Of a stretch of DNA of 64,000 bases, positions 26,707 to 36,449 are shown piece after piece; position 1 is the stretch's first letter, and every line of letters begins with the position of its first letter. A program made the translations under genes and the position numbers. Below the pieces are notes generated by a model. The model saw nothing but the letters and a program-made list of their open reading frames with translations. It did not search any database and was not told the DNA's origin. This stretch comes from Brachybacterium aquaticum. GTDB lineage: Bacteria; Actinomycetota; Actinomycetes; Actinomycetales; Dermabacteraceae. The DNA lies in contig NZ_JACHLZ010000001.1 in NCBI RefSeq assembly GCF_014204755.1, positions 496,001 through 560,000 on the forward strand. The letters are read 5' to 3'.

Positions 26707-27732
26707 TCAGCGCTCCTGGTCGCCCTCGGCGGAGCGACCGTCGGCGGCGCCGTCGGCCGACGAGGAGTCGATCCCCGCGCCCTCGGAGCCGCCCTGCGCG
26801 GAGTCCGCCGCGCTTGCCGGGCGGGAGTCCTCGCGCAGCGGGGTCCCCGCAGGCTGGCCGAAGCTCGGACGTGGGGAGCGCTGGCTCGAGGAGTCCGCGG
26901 TGCCGGGCCCCTGCGCGGCCGGCTGACCGAAGGACTGGTGCGGGGCGCGCTGCGACGGGGCCTGCTGCTGGCCGCCGTAGCCGTACTGCTCGGAGGGGGC
27001 GGAGTCCGAGGGGACCGAGGCGCCGTACTGCCCGGTCGGCTGAGCACCGTACTGCCCGCCCTGCGGGGCCGCGCCGTGCTGCTGCGCGCCGTGCTGGGGG
27101 TGGCCCTGCGGGGCGCCGCCGTACTGACCGCTCGTGCCGAACTGGCCCCCGGTGCCGTGCTGACCGCCGGCACCGTACTGACCGGCGGCGCCGGGCTGAG
27201 CACCCGGCACGCCGACCGGTGTCCGGACCGCAGGGGCGGCACCGGACTCGGCGAGGATGCGGCGGGCCTGGTCGGCATGCTTGTGCTCGACCAGCAGCTC
27301 GTACTGCATCGGGATCGTGGCGGTCATCGAGGTGAAGTCGCGCTTGCCGCCGGTCATGGCGTAGCCGATCACCGCCCAGACGGTGAAGAACACGATGCCC
27401 ATGACGATGCTGGACAGCACGATCATCATGCTGCCGGGGCTCAGCAGGAGCAGCAGCAGGCCCAGGAACAGGCCCATCCACAGACCGGAGAGCGCGCCCT
27501 GCCCGATGACCTTGGGCCAGGTGCGTCGGCCGGTCACGCGCTCCATGAGCTTCAGATCGGTGCCGACGATGAGGGTCGACTGCACCGGGAACTCGTGGTC
27601 GGCGAGGGTGTCGACCACGGACTGGACCTCCTGATAGGTGCTGTACACACCGAGCGAGCGCGGGTACTCGAGGTCGTACAGGCGCGCGGTCAGGGGGGAG
27701 GCCGGCTGCTGGCTCTGCGGAGGCTGACTCAT
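26707..27732 (-). CDS. General stress protein of the YflT/17M type with Gly/Gln-rich tail
   Basis: The protein has 341 residues from ATG 27732 (a GTG nine bases earlier is an alternative). The N-terminal part (LGVYSTYQEVQSVVDTLAD) matches the heat-induced stress protein YflT domain. Two hydrophobic segments follow (LWMGLFLGLLLLLL and IVMGIVFFTVWAVIGYAM) and then a short cytosolic part. The last 170 residues are low-complexity QYGAGGQ-type repeats rich in Gly, Gln, Pro and Ser, likely disordered. Function is unknown; the domain is linked to stress responses in Bacillus. It is divergent from the NgcEFG-like genes. Confidence 0.75.
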   Translation of the reverse strand: MSQPPQSQQPASPLTARLYDLEYPRSLGVYSTYQEVQSVVDTLADHEFPVQSTLIVGTDLKLMERVTGRRTWPKVIGQGALSGLWMGLFLGLLLLLLSPGSMMIVLSSIVMGIVFFTVWAVIGYAMTGGKRDFTSMTATIPMQYELLVEHKHADQARRILAESGAAPAVRTPVGVPGAQPGAAGQYGAGGQHGTGGQFGTSGQYGGAPQGHPQHGAQQHGAAPQGGQYGAQPTGQYGASVPSDSAPSEQYGYGGQQQAPSQRAPHQSFGQPAAQGPGTADSSSQRSPRPSFGQPAGTPLREDSRPASAADSAQGGSEGAGIDSSSADGAADGRSAEGDQER

Positions 27733-27843
27733 GCGGCCCACGGTAGACCCTGAAGACGCGAATCACCTGGGCGGGAACCGGACGCTCCCGGGGCAGGGTT
27801 GCCGAACCGTGACATTGCGGGAGCCTCGGAAGCAGGGAAGATG

Positions 27844-27871
27844 ACGTCGGACGACGTAGTGTGTCGCACAC
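27844..27871 (+). promoter_or_regulatory. Two adjacent palindromes upstream of the NgcE-like gene
   Basis: ACGTCG-GA-CGACGT (27844-27857) and GTGTG-TCG-CACAC (27859-27871) lie side by side, 62 bp before the ATG at 27933. Both are perfect dyads and fit operator sites for a dimeric sugar regulator. They do not match the DasR consensus. No regulator gene is adjacent, so the binding protein is unknown. Confidence 0.55.
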
Positions 27872-27932
27872 CACCTGTCGGGGCGTCATCCCTGTCCCGG
27901 CCGTTCTCGACGATGAGAGAGGTTCCCCCACC

Positions 27933-29384
27933 ATGGGCACTGATCCTGACGACATGACTCCCCTCGAGCGCATCGGCGCCTCCCGGCGCCACTTCCTCGC
28001 GATCGCCGGCGCCGGGGCCGGTGCGGCCGCCCTCGCCGCCTGCGCGGGCGGAGGAGGCGGCAGCAGCAGCGGCGACGGGTCCGACGGCGGCGGCGTGACC
28101 GGCGGGGGAGAGGTCTCCGACGAGAACCCGCTGGGTGTGGACGGCTCCGCGCCGCTGACCGCGGTCATCTTCGACGGCGGCTACGGCACCCAGTACGCCG
28201 AGGACGCCGGCACCAAGTACTCCGAGCTGTACCCCGACGCCGACGTCTCGGTCGAGGGCACCGTGAACATCCAGCAGGACCTCCAGCCCCAGTTCGCCGG
28301 CGGCACCCCGCCGGACGTCTTCGACAACTCCGGCGCGCAGAAGCTCGCCATCGACGGCCTGGTCCCGCAGCTCGCCGACCTCGGCGACCTGCTCGCCGCC
28401 CCGATGCTCGACGCCGAGGGCACCGTCGAGGACAACCTGCTGCCCGGCGTCACCTCGCCCGGCATGTTCGACGGCAAGTTCCTCGGCATGAACTACGTCT
28501 ACACGGTCTACGCGCTGTGGTACTCCGCCAAGGAGTTCGAGGAGAAGGGCTGGACCGTCCCGGAGACCTGGGACGACCTGATGGCCCTCGGCGAGCAGGT
28601 CAAGGGGGAGGGGCGCTACCTCTTCTCGTACGGCGGCCAGAACGCCTCGAACTACTACCAGGAGATGGCGCTGTCCATGGCCGCCAAGCTCGGCGGCCCC
28701 GAGGTGCTCACCGCGATCGACAACCTCGAGGAGGGTGCCTTCGACCAGGAGGCCGTGGTCGCGGCCTACGACGCGATCGGCGCCGCCGTCGAGTCCGGCT
28801 ACTTCGAGCCCGGCGGCGAGGGCATCAAGCACACCGACGCCCAGACCAACTGGGTCACCGGCAACTCGGTGTTCTACCCCTCCGGCTCCTGGATCGAGAA
28901 CGAGCAGGCAGACGTGACCCCCGAGGGCTACGCCATGACCGGCATCCCCGTCCCTTCCCTGCCCGACAGCACCATGCCGCACGAGTCCTTCCACGGCACC
29001 GCGGCCGAGCAGTACTTCGTCCCCTCCGGCGGTCAGAACCCCGCCGGCGGCGCCGAGTTCCTGCGCGTGATGCTGTCCAAGGAGCAGGCGGAGAACTTCG
29101 CCGAGCTCACCAAGGCCCCCTCGGTCATCAAGGACACCGTTCCCGAGGACGGCTTCGGCTCCACCGCGCTCGCCTCGGTGAACGTGATGATCCAGAACGC
29201 CGGTGACAACACCTTCACCTACAACTTCTCGGACTGGTACGGCCTGGGCGCCGACTCCATCACCAACTGGACGAGCTTCCTCAAGGGCGACACCGATGCC
29301 GCGGGCCTGCGTGCCGCGGAGCAGGCCATGATCGATCGCGTGCGCGAGGACGACTCGATCACCAAGTTCAAGGCTGGTTCATGA
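27933..29384 (+). CDS. ngcE: Amino-sugar ABC transporter substrate-binding lipoprotein, NgcE-like
   Basis: A 483-residue protein read from ATG 27933 after GAGAGAGG. The signal has a twin-arginine motif SRRHFL (17-22), a hydrophobic run and a lipobox LAAC (Cys37), so it is probably a Tat-exported lipoprotein. A Gly/Ser linker precedes the type 1 solute-binding fold (IFDGGYGTQYAED, QFAGGTPPDVFDNSG, YVYTVYALWYS). These segments resemble NgcE, the N-acetylglucosamine/diacetylchitobiose-binding protein of Streptomyces. The exact sugar is an inference. It overlaps the first permease gene by ATGA. Confidence 0.78.
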   Translation: MGTDPDDMTPLERIGASRRHFLAIAGAGAGAAALAACAGGGGGSSSGDGSDGGGVTGGGEVSDENPLGVDGSAPLTAVIFDGGYGTQYAEDAGTKYSELYPDADVSVEGTVNIQQDLQPQFAGGTPPDVFDNSGAQKLAIDGLVPQLADLGDLLAAPMLDAEGTVEDNLLPGVTSPGMFDGKFLGMNYVYTVYALWYSAKEFEEKGWTVPETWDDLMALGEQVKGEGRYLFSYGGQNASNYYQEMALSMAAKLGGPEVLTAIDNLEEGAFDQEAVVAAYDAIGAAVESGYFEPGGEGIKHTDAQTNWVTGNSVFYPSGSWIENEQADVTPEGYAMTGIPVPSLPDSTMPHESFHGTAAEQYFVPSGGQNPAGGAEFLRVMLSKEQAENFAELTKAPSVIKDTVPEDGFGSTALASVNVMIQNAGDNTFTYNFSDWYGLGADSITNWTSFLKGDTDAAGLRAAEQAMIDRVREDDSITKFKAGS

Positions 29385-30412
29385 CCGTTTCCGGCGTCGA
29401 CGTCGGACACAGCGAGGCGGCGGCGTCGACCACTCCGGTCGTGCGCCGCCGCCGGCGCGTTCCCACCCCGCAGCGGATGCTGTTCTTCCTGATCTTCCTC
29501 GGGATCCCGCTCGCGGTGTACCTCATGTTCGTCGTCTCGCCCTTCCTGCAGTCCTTCTACTACTCCCTCACGGACTGGACGGGCCTGAGCCCGTCGATGG
29601 AGTTCATCGGGCTGAGCAATTACGAGCGGATCTTCCAGGACGAGGTGTTCTGGAAGTCGCTGCGCAACAACCTCATCCTCCTCGCGGTGCTGCCCACCGT
29701 CACGATCATCCTGGCCTTCGCGCTGGCGATCATGGTGACCATCGGCGGCAGCACCCACGGCGGGGTGCGCGGCGTGCGCGGTGCGGGCTTCTACCGCGTG
29801 GTGAGCTTCTTCCCCTACGCGATCCCCGCCGTCATCACCGGCATCCTGTTCAACTTCATCTACCACCCCAACGGCGGTCTGCTGAACGGCTTCCTGAACC
29901 TGTTCCTCGCCCCCGTCAACGGGGTGCGCTCCTGGTTCGGGGCCGAGGCGCTGTCTGGCATCGGCACGGCGTGGCTCGGCGATCAGCGCTTCGCCCTGGC
30001 CGCGATCTGCTTCGCGATCATCTGGACCTTCGTGGGCTTCTACATGGTCCTGTTCGTCGCCGGCATCAAGTCGATCCCCAAGGAGACCCTCGAGGCCGCG
30101 CGCATCGACGGCGCCGGCCGCATGCGCACCGCCGTGCAGATCGCCGCCCCGATGGTGCGGGACAACATCTCCACGGCGCTCGTGTACATGGGCATCTTCG
30201 CCCTGGACGCGTTCACCTTCGTCTCCGTCATGACCCCCAACGGCGGCACGGACAACAGCACCAAGGTCGTCTCCCTGCACCTGTACCAGACCGCGTTCCG
30301 CGACGGCCGCTTCGGTGAGGCGAGCGCCATGGGCGTGATCATGGCGCTGGTCACCATGCTGGTCGCGGCGATCGTGATCGGACTCGGCCGCGGGAAGAAG
30401 GAGACCCGATGA
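29381..30412 (+). CDS. ngcF: ABC transporter permease, NgcF-like
   Basis: A 343-residue protein with about six membrane segments (the first at MLFFLIFLGIPLAVYLMFVV). The EAA loop ETLEAARIDGAGRMRT contacts the ATPase. It belongs to the MalF/UgpA class of sugar permeases and pairs with the following gene. The four-base overlaps on both sides (ATGA) show a tightly coupled operon. No ATPase gene is present; in Streptomyces NgcEFG is energised by the shared ATPase MsiK, so a similar distant partner is likely. Confidence 0.82.
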   Translation: MTVSGVDVGHSEAAASTTPVVRRRRRVPTPQRMLFFLIFLGIPLAVYLMFVVSPFLQSFYYSLTDWTGLSPSMEFIGLSNYERIFQDEVFWKSLRNNLILLAVLPTVTIILAFALAIMVTIGGSTHGGVRGVRGAGFYRVVSFFPYAIPAVITGILFNFIYHPNGGLLNGFLNLFLAPVNGVRSWFGAEALSGIGTAWLGDQRFALAAICFAIIWTFVGFYMVLFVAGIKSIPKETLEAARIDGAGRMRTAVQIAAPMVRDNISTALVYMGIFALDAFTFVSVMTPNGGTDNSTKVVSLHLYQTAFRDGRFGEASAMGVIMALVTMLVAAIVIGLGRGKKETR

Positions 30413-31329
30413 GCGCGACGAGCACCCATCCCGCCGAGGCGCGCAGCGAGCGCCCTCAGGGCAGCGCCCCGGCGCGCCGGAACTCCCGCAACAGCGACGG
30501 CGCCGGCTTCTCCGCCCTGCACCACGTGATCCTCTCGCTGTGGGCGCTGCTGGTGATCCTGCCGCTGCTGTGGACGGTCTACACCTCGTTCAAGACCTCC
30601 CGCGAGATCCTCACAAACCCCTTCGGGCTGCCCGAGACGATGCAGTTCTCGAACTACTCCCGCGCCTGGGAGGAGGCCCGGATCGGGGACTACTTCCTCA
30701 ACACCCTGATCGTGGTGGGCCTGGCGCTGATCATCGTGATGCTCCTGGGCGCCATGTGCGCCTACGTGCTCGCGCGCTTCCGCTTCCCCGGGAACCGGAT
30801 CATTTACTACGGGATGATCGCGGGGCTCACGTTCCCGATCTTCCTCGCCGTGGTGCCGCTGTTCTTCGTGCTGAAGAACATGGGCCTGCTGGACGGGCGC
30901 ATGGGCCTGGTCGGCGTGATCCTGTCCTACGTCGCCTTCGCCCTGCCCTTCACCGTCTTCTTCCTCCACTCGTTCTTCTCGGGCCTGCCCGATGAGATCA
31001 GCGAGGCGGCGGCGATCGACGGCGCCGGCGATTTCCGCACCTTCTTCCAGGTGATGCTCCCGATGGCCAAGCCCGGCCTCGCGTCGGTGGCGATCTTCAA
31101 CTTCCTGGGGCTGTGGAACCAGTACCTGCTGCCGCTGGTGCTGAACACCGACCGGCGCAACTACGTGCTCGCCCAGGGCCTGGTGAACCTCCAGGCCCAG
31201 CAGGGATACAAGGTCGACTGGGGCGGCATGTTCGCCTCCGTGGTGATCACCGTGATCCCGGTGCTCATCGTGTACGTCATCTTCCAGCGCCAGCTGCAGG
31301 GCGGCGTCGACCCGAGCAGCAACAAGTGA
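30409..31329 (+). CDS. ngcG: ABC transporter permease, NgcG-like
   Basis: A 306-residue protein with six predicted membrane segments and the EAA loop DEISEAAAIDGAGDFRTFFQ, of the MalG/UgpE class. The first 40 residues are hydrophilic and Arg/Ser-rich. It ends the three-gene importer operon and is closed by a hairpin 24 nt after the stop. The rpsJ promoter follows. Confidence 0.82.
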   Translation: MSATSTHPAEARSERPQGSAPARRNSRNSDGAGFSALHHVILSLWALLVILPLLWTVYTSFKTSREILTNPFGLPETMQFSNYSRAWEEARIGDYFLNTLIVVGLALIIVMLLGAMCAYVLARFRFPGNRIIYYGMIAGLTFPIFLAVVPLFFVLKNMGLLDGRMGLVGVILSYVAFALPFTVFFLHSFFSGLPDEISEAAAIDGAGDFRTFFQVMLPMAKPGLASVAIFNFLGLWNQYLLPLVLNTDRRNYVLAQGLVNLQAQQGYKVDWGGMFASVVITVIPVLIVYVIFQRQLQGGVDPSSNK

Positions 31330-31352
31330 TCACGGGGCAGTGACCTCCGGCA

Positions 31353-31401
31353 GGGGTCGGGACCGCAGGACGGCGAGATGCCGTACCGTGGTCCCGGCCC
31401 C
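31353..31401 (+). terminator. Hairpin terminator after the NgcG-like gene
   Basis: Outer arms GGGGTCGGGACC (31353-31364) and GGTCCCGGCCCC (31390-31401) pair with one T.G wobble. Inside, ACGGC/GCCGT forms a second stem, so the RNA is an extended stem with an internal loop. Confidence 0.75.
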
Positions 31402-31464
31402 TCGTACTGCCCGGCGATGACGCCCGGACCTGCCCCGCTGTGACGGGGTGCACGGCACACTCCC

Positions 31465-31494
31465 TTGTGGGACTGCTCCGCTCTCTGGCAGACT
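31465..31494 (+). promoter_or_regulatory. Candidate promoter of the S10 operon
   Basis: TTGTGG (31465-31470), an 18-bp spacer and CAGACT (31489-31494). The -10 is only fair. It would give a leader of about 260 nt before rpsJ. Confidence 0.5.
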
Positions 31495-31500
31495 GTTCGA

Positions 31501-31760
31501 GTTGTCTGCGCGGGCCGACATGCCCGGTTCCGTTCTCCGAGGGTTCCTCGGCGAATGATCACCGGATGAGGCCCGTCCCGAGGATGCGAACCCCGCCACG
31601 CGGGGATCGCGCATCACAGGTAGGGACACGACGCAGAAGCAGCCGATTCACGGCGGTTTCGTGCTGGGCATTTTCGTGCCTCGCACAGGCCGACACGCCC
31701 GTCCTCGGGTACCGGGAAGAGGCTGCATCCATGCCAGACGAAGAAGAGAGACAGGACGCC
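31501..31760 (+). promoter_or_regulatory. Long leader of the S10 operon
   Basis: No gene is seen in the roughly 260 nt before rpsJ. Short stems are possible, e.g. CCGAGGGTTCCTCGG (about 31538-31552) and CCCCGCCACGCGGGG (about 31590-31604). The ribosome site GAGAGACAGGA lies just before the ATG. Feedback control by L4, as in other S10 leaders, is possible but not visible. Confidence 0.45.
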
Positions 31761-32069
31761 ATGGCGGGACAGAAGATCCGCATCCGGCTCAAGTCGTACG
31801 ACCACGAGGTGATCGACAGCTCGGCGCGCAAGATCGTCGACACGGTGACCTCCGCGGGCGCGACTGTTGTGGGCCCGGTGCCGCTGCCGACCGAGAAGAA
31901 CGTGTTCGTCGTGATCCGGTCGCCCCACAAGTACAAGGACTCCCGTGAGCACTTCGAGATGCGCACGCACAAGCGACTGATCGACATCGTCGATCCCACG
32001 CCCAAGGCCGTGGACTCGCTCATGCGCCTCGACCTGCCGGCGGACGTCAACATCGAGATCAAGCTCTGA
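31761..32069 (+). CDS. rpsJ: 30S ribosomal protein S10
   Basis: A 102-residue protein with the S10 signature ([51 protein letters not shown]). S10 is part of the 30S head and also binds NusG/NusB. It is the first gene of the S10 operon. The start is ATG 31761; the longer open frame before it is leader. Confidence 0.98.
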   Translation: MAGQKIRIRLKSYDHEVIDSSARKIVDTVTSAGATVVGPVPLPTEKNVFVVIRSPHKYKDSREHFEMRTHKRLIDIVDPTPKAVDSLMRLDLPADVNIEIKL

Positions 32070-32080
32070 GGGTGGTGGAG

Positions 32081-32761
32081 ATGAGCAACGAACTGACCGG
32101 CCAGAAGGCCACCCCGGTGACGGGCGTGCTCGGCACCAAGCTCGGCATGACCCAGGTCTGGGACGAGAACGGAAAGCTCGTTCCCGTGACCGTCGTGCAG
32201 ACCGGCGCCAACGTCGTCACCCAGATCCGCTCCGTCGAGACCGACGGCTACGACGCGGTCCAGATCGCCTACGGGCAGATCGACCCCCGCAAGGTGTCGA
32301 AGCCGCTCAAGGGCCACTTCGAGAAGGCCGGCGTGACCCCGCGCCGTCACCTCGTCGAGCTGCGCACCGTCGACGCCGCTGACTACACCGTCGGCCAGGA
32401 GATCGACCCGTCGGTCTTCGAGGCCGGCCAGAAGGTCGACGTCGTCGGCACCTCCAAGGGCAAGGGCACCGCGGGTGTCATGAAGCGTCACGGCTTCTCC
32501 GGTGTCAGCGCCTCCCACGGTGCGCACCGCAACCACCGCAAGCCCGGCTCCATCGGCGGCGCCTCCACCCCCGGTCGCGTGTTCAAGGGTCAGCGCATGG
32601 CTGGCCGCATGGGCGGCGACCGCACCAGTGTCCAGAACCTGACCGTTCACGCGGTCGACGTCGAGAAGGGCCTCGTGCTCGTCAAGGGTGCCGTCCCCGG
32701 CCCCAAGGGCGGCCTCGTGCTCGTCCGCTCGGCTGTCAAGACTCCCGCGAAGGAGGCCTGA
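32081..32761 (+). CDS. rplC: 50S ribosomal protein L3
   Basis: A 226-residue protein with [23 protein letters not shown] and the conserved loop [22 protein letters not shown], which reaches the peptidyl-transferase centre. ATG 32081 is chosen with GAGGGTGG as ribosome site; a GTG nine bases upstream is possible. It lies 11 nt after rpsJ. Confidence 0.97.
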   Translation: MSNELTGQKATPVTGVLGTKLGMTQVWDENGKLVPVTVVQTGANVVTQIRSVETDGYDAVQIAYGQIDPRKVSKPLKGHFEKAGVTPRRHLVELRTVDAADYTVGQEIDPSVFEAGQKVDVVGTSKGKGTAGVMKRHGFSGVSASHGAHRNHRKPGSIGGASTPGRVFKGQRMAGRMGGDRTSVQNLTVHAVDVEKGLVLVKGAVPGPKGGLVLVRSAVKTPAKEA

Positions 32762-32766
32762 GCCCG

Positions 32767-33711
32767 ATGGCAGCGAACCTGACTGTCGACGTGCTCGATC
32801 CGGCCGGCAAGAAGTCCGGCACCGTCGAGCTGCCCGCGTCGATCTTCGACGTGCAGACCAACGTGCCCCTGATCCACCAGGTGGTCGTCGCCCAGCAGGC
32901 GGCGTCCCGCCAGGGCACCCACAAGGCCAAGTCCCGCGGCGAGGTCCGCGGCGGTGGCAAGAAACCGTGGAAGCAGAAGGGCACCGGCCGTGCGCGCCAG
33001 GGCTCCCTGCGCGCCCCGCAGTTCACCGGCGGCGGCGTCGTCCACGGCCCCGTGCCGCGTGACTACAGCCAGCGCACCCCCAAGAAGATGAAGGCCGCCG
33101 CCCTGCGCGGTGCCCTCTCGGATCGCGCTCGTAACGGCCGCATCCATGTCGTCTCCTCGCTCCTCGAGGGCGATGTCGCGTCGACCAAGGCTGCCCGCGT
33201 CACCCTGTCGCACGTCTCCGACCGTCGCCACCTGCTGGTGGTCGTGCGTCGCGACGACGACCTGGGCGCGCTGAGCACCCGCAACCTGCCTGCCACCCAC
33301 GTCCTGTACGCCGACCAGGTGAACACCTACGACGTCATGCTGTCCGACGACGTCGTGTTCACCTCCGGTGCGCTCGAGGACTTCGTGGCCCAGGCCTCCC
33401 TGACCCTGCCCACCTCGTCCTTCGCCGCGGCGAAGGCTGCCGCGCCGGCCAAGGCCGCCGCGACCGCCGCTCCCGCGGAGGATGCTCCGTTCGGCGAGGG
33501 CTCCGCTGCCCCGCTCGAGGACGGCTCCGCTCCCGAGGGCTACGACATCAAGGGCAACCAGGGCTCGATGAAGTTCCACACCCCGGACTCCCCGTGGTAC
33601 GGCCGTACCAAGGCCGAGGTCTGGTTCACGACCGAGGAGGCCGCCAAGGCCGCCGGGTTCGTGAACGCGGTCAAGGAGTCCGCCTCGTCCGATGAGGAGG
33701 CCGCCAAGTGA
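32767..33711 (+). CDS. rplD: 50S ribosomal protein L4 with an extra C-terminal domain
   Basis: The protein has 314 residues, about 100 more than usual. Residues 1-212 are normal L4 with the extended-loop segment [19 protein letters not shown] that lines the exit tunnel. Residues 213-257 are an Ala/Pro/acidic linker. Residues 258-300 ([21 protein letters not shown] then [18 protein letters not shown]) form a small domain with the pattern IKGN..SM.[YF]H.P.S.WY..T.AE.WF......AGF. It also occurs at the ends of other actinobacterial proteins and is sometimes named the sunset domain. Its role is unknown. The TGA overlaps the rplW GTG. Confidence 0.95.
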   Translation: MAANLTVDVLDPAGKKSGTVELPASIFDVQTNVPLIHQVVVAQQAASRQGTHKAKSRGEVRGGGKKPWKQKGTGRARQGSLRAPQFTGGGVVHGPVPRDYSQRTPKKMKAAALRGALSDRARNGRIHVVSSLLEGDVASTKAARVTLSHVSDRRHLLVVVRRDDDLGALSTRNLPATHVLYADQVNTYDVMLSDDVVFTSGALEDFVAQASLTLPTSSFAAAKAAAPAKAAATAAPAEDAPFGEGSAAPLEDGSAPEGYDIKGNQGSMKFHTPDSPWYGRTKAEVWFTTEEAAKAAGFVNAVKESASSDEEAAK

Positions 33712-34010
33712 GCGCGCTGAACAAGGATCCCCGCGACGTCCTGCTGGCCCCGGTCGTCTCCGAGAAGAGCTACGGGCTGATGGACGAGGGCAAGTACACC
33801 TTCGTGGTGGCTGCCGACGCCAACAAGACCGAGATCAAGATCGCCGTCGAGAAGGTCTTCGACGTCAAGGTCGCCTCGGTGAACACGATCAACCGTCAGG
33901 GCAAGACGCGTCGCACGCGCTTCGGGATGGGCAAGCGCAAGGACACCAAGCGCGCCATCGTGACCCTGACCGACGGAGCCATCGACATCTTCGGAGGGTC
34001 GGTCGCCTGA
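33708..34010 (+). CDS. rplW: 50S ribosomal protein L23
   Basis: A 100-residue protein read from GTG 33708, which overlaps the rplD stop (GTGA). L23 features are [36 protein letters not shown] and [22 protein letters not shown]23 sits at the tunnel exit and docks trigger factor and SRP. Confidence 0.97.
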   Translation: MSALNKDPRDVLLAPVVSEKSYGLMDEGKYTFVVAADANKTEIKIAVEKVFDVKVASVNTINRQGKTRRTRFGMGKRKDTKRAIVTLTDGAIDIFGGSVA

Positions 34011-34053
34011 GGCGTCCGATCTCCGAGGAGCAGAGAGTCTGAGGGAAACCCAC

Positions 34054-34890
34054 ATGGCAATTCGTAAGAGCAAGCCGACCACTCCCGGTCGTCGCGGCTC
34101 GAGTGGCGCCGACTTCGTCGAGGTCACCCGGTCCACTCCGGAGAAGTCGCTGACCCGCCCGCTGTCCAAGACCGGCGGTCGCAACAGCAACGGTCGCATC
34201 ACCTCCCGTCACCGGGGCGGTGGCCACAAGCGTGCCTACCGCGTGATCGACTTCCGCCGTCACGACAAGGACGGCGTCAAGGCCAAGGTCGCTCACATCG
34301 AGTACGACCCCAACCGCACCGCGCGCATCGCGCTGCTGCACTACCTGGACGGCGAGAAGCGCTACATCCTCGCGCCGGCCAAGCTGCGTCAGGGCGACTG
34401 GATCGAGAACGGTCCGGGCGCGGACATCAAGCCCGGCAACAACCTGCCGCTGAAGAACATCCCCCTGGGCACCGTGATCCACGCGATCGAGCTGCGCCCG
34501 GGCGGCGGTGCCAAGATCGCTCGTTCCGCCGGCGCCTCCGTGCAGCTGGTCGCGAAGGACGGTCCCTACGCTCAGCTGCGCATGCCCTCCGGTGAGATCC
34601 GGAACGTGGATGCCCGCTGCCGCGCCACCATCGGCGAGGTCGGCAACGCCGAGCAGTCCAACATCAACTGGGGCAAGGCCGGCCGCATGCGCTGGAAGGG
34701 CAAGCGCCCGCACGTGCGCGGTGTGGTCATGAACCCCGTGGATCACCCCCATGGTGGTGGCGAGGGCCGCACCTCGGGTGGTCGTCATCCGGTCTCGCCC
34801 TGGGGTCAGCCCGAGGGCCGTACCCGAAAGCCGGGCAAGGAGAGCGACAAGCTCATCGTGCGCCGTCGTCGGACCGGCAAGAAGCGCTGA
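34054..34890 (+). CDS. rplB: 50S ribosomal protein L2
   Basis: A 278-residue protein with [21 protein letters not shown] and the C-terminal motif [21 protein letters not shown], which includes the conserved histidine needed for peptidyl-transferase assembly. It lies 43 nt after rplW. The ATG follows GAGGGAAACCC. Confidence 0.98.
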   Translation: MAIRKSKPTTPGRRGSSGADFVEVTRSTPEKSLTRPLSKTGGRNSNGRITSRHRGGGHKRAYRVIDFRRHDKDGVKAKVAHIEYDPNRTARIALLHYLDGEKRYILAPAKLRQGDWIENGPGADIKPGNNLPLKNIPLGTVIHAIELRPGGGAKIARSAGASVQLVAKDGPYAQLRMPSGEIRNVDARCRATIGEVGNAEQSNINWGKAGRMRWKGKRPHVRGVVMNPVDHPHGGGEGRTSGGRHPVSPWGQPEGRTRKPGKESDKLIVRRRRTGKKR

Positions 34891-34905
34891 TAGGGAGAAC
34901 CGAAT

Positions 34906-35187
34906 ATGCCTCGCAGTATCGCCAAGGGCCCGTTCGTCGACGACCACCTGCAGAAGAAGGTGGACGCTCAGAACGAGAAGGGCACCAAGAACCTCATCAA
35001 GACCTGGTCGCGTCGTTCGGTGATCACGCCGGACTTCCTCGGCCACACCTTCGCAGTGCATGACGGTCGCAAGCACGTCACGGTGTTCGTCACCGAGTCG
35101 ATGGTCGGCCACAAGCTCGGCGAGTTCGCTCCCACGCGGACTTTCAAGGGCCACGAGAAGGACGACAAGAAGGGCCGCCGCCGCTGA
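34906..35187 (+). CDS. rpsS: 30S ribosomal protein S19
   Basis: A 93-residue protein with [57 protein letters not shown] split across conserved blocks and TRTFKGH. It binds 16S rRNA in the 30S head with S13. The start follows TAGGGAGAAC. Confidence 0.98.
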   Translation: MPRSIAKGPFVDDHLQKKVDAQNEKGTKNLIKTWSRRSVITPDFLGHTFAVHDGRKHVTVFVTESMVGHKLGEFAPTRTFKGHEKDDKKGRRR

Positions 35188-35237
35188 CCTCGGTCAGCAC
35201 GGCTGCACTTCTCGAATTCGAGAGAAAGCAGGAAACG

Positions 35238-35591
35238 ATGGAAGCCAAGGCGCAGGTGCGGTACCTCCGCATGTCGCCCATGAAGGCTCGCCGCGTTGTG
35301 GACCTGATTCGTGGCAAGAGCACGGCCGAGGCCCTGGACACCCTGCGGTTCGCCCCGCAGGCCGCCAGCGAGCCCGTCCTCAAGCTCGTCGAGTCCGCGA
35401 TCGCCAACGCGCGCGTCAAGGCCGACCAGGCGGGTGAGCGCTTCGACGAGCGCGAGCTCGTCGTGTCCGCCGCCTATGTCGACGAGGGTCCGACCATGAA
35501 GCGGTTCCAGCCGCGTGCTCAGGGTCGTGCCTTCCAGATCAAGAAGCGCACCAGCCACGTCACCGTGGTGGTCGCTCCCGTGAACAAGTAA
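35238..35591 (+). CDS. rplV: 50S ribosomal protein L22
   Basis: A 117-residue protein with [21 protein letters not shown] and the beta-hairpin [23 protein letters not shown], which lines the exit tunnel; no macrolide-resistance type insertion or deletion is apparent. It lies 50 nt after rpsS. Confidence 0.98.
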   Translation: MEAKAQVRYLRMSPMKARRVVDLIRGKSTAEALDTLRFAPQAASEPVLKLVESAIANARVKADQAGERFDERELVVSAAYVDEGPTMKRFQPRAQGRAFQIKKRTSHVTVVVAPVNK

Positions 35592-35601
35592 GGAGTCCCG
35601 A

Positions 35602-36444
35602 ATGGGCCAGAAGGTCAATCCGAACGGGTTCCGCCTCGGGATCACCACGGAGCACAGCAGCCGGTGGTTCGCCGACTCCACCAAGGAGGGGCAGCGTTAT
35701 CGCGACTACGTGAAGGAAGACGTCGCGATCCGCAAGCTCATGTCCGATGGTCTCGAGCGCGCCGGCATCTCCAAGGTCGAGATCGAGCGCACCCGTGATC
35801 GTGTCCGCGTCGATCTCCACACCGCCCGCCCGGGCATCGTCATCGGGCGCCGTGGTGCGGAGGCCGAGCGTCTGCGCGGCGAGCTGGAGAAGCTCACCGG
35901 CAAGCAGATCCAGCTGAACATCCTCGAGGTGAAGAACCCCGAGGCCGATGCTCAGCTGGTCGCCCAGGGCATCGCCGAGCAGCTCGCCGCCCGCGTCTCC
36001 TTCCGTCGTGCGATGCGCAAGGGCATGCAGTCCGCGCAGCGCGCCGGCGCGAAGGGCATCCGAGTGGCCGTGTCCGGCCGCCTCGGCGGCGCCGAGATGA
36101 GCCGCAACGAGTTCTACCGCGAGGGTCGCGTGCCGCTGCACACCCTTCGTGCGAACATCGACTACGGCTTCTACGAGGCCCGCACCGCCTTCGGCCGCAT
36201 CGGCGTGAAGGTGTGGATCTACAAGGGCGACGTCACCGCCAAGGAGCTCGCGGCTCAGCAGGCCGCCTCGCAGGGTCCCCGCTCCGGCGGTCGCGGCCCG
36301 CGTGCCGAGCGTCCGCGCGGCCGTCGCAACGAGCGCAACGCCGCAGCGCGTCGCGGGAACGAGGGCGAGCAGACCGCTGCTGCGACCTCCGCCCCCGCGG
36401 AGCAGGCGTCCGCGCCCGCACAGCAGCCCGGAACGGAGGCCTGA
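35602..36444 (+). CDS. rpsC: 30S ribosomal protein S3
   Basis: A 280-residue protein: N-terminal [19 protein letters not shown], a KH-type domain ([21 protein letters not shown]) and the C-terminal S3 domain ([28 protein letters not shown] in blocks). The last 60 residues are an Arg/Ala/Gly/Gln-rich tail typical of high-GC bacteria. It lines the mRNA entry channel. It lies 10 nt after rplV. Confidence 0.98.
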   Translation: MGQKVNPNGFRLGITTEHSSRWFADSTKEGQRYRDYVKEDVAIRKLMSDGLERAGISKVEIERTRDRVRVDLHTARPGIVIGRRGAEAERLRGELEKLTGKQIQLNILEVKNPEADAQLVAQGIAEQLAARVSFRRAMRKGMQSAQRAGAKGIRVAVSGRLGGAEMSRNEFYREGRVPLHTLRANIDYGFYEARTAFGRIGVKVWIYKGDVTAKELAAQQAASQGPRSGGRGPRAERPRGRRNERNAAARRGNEGEQTAAATSAPAEQASAPAQQPGTEA

Positions 36445-36449
36445 GCGAC

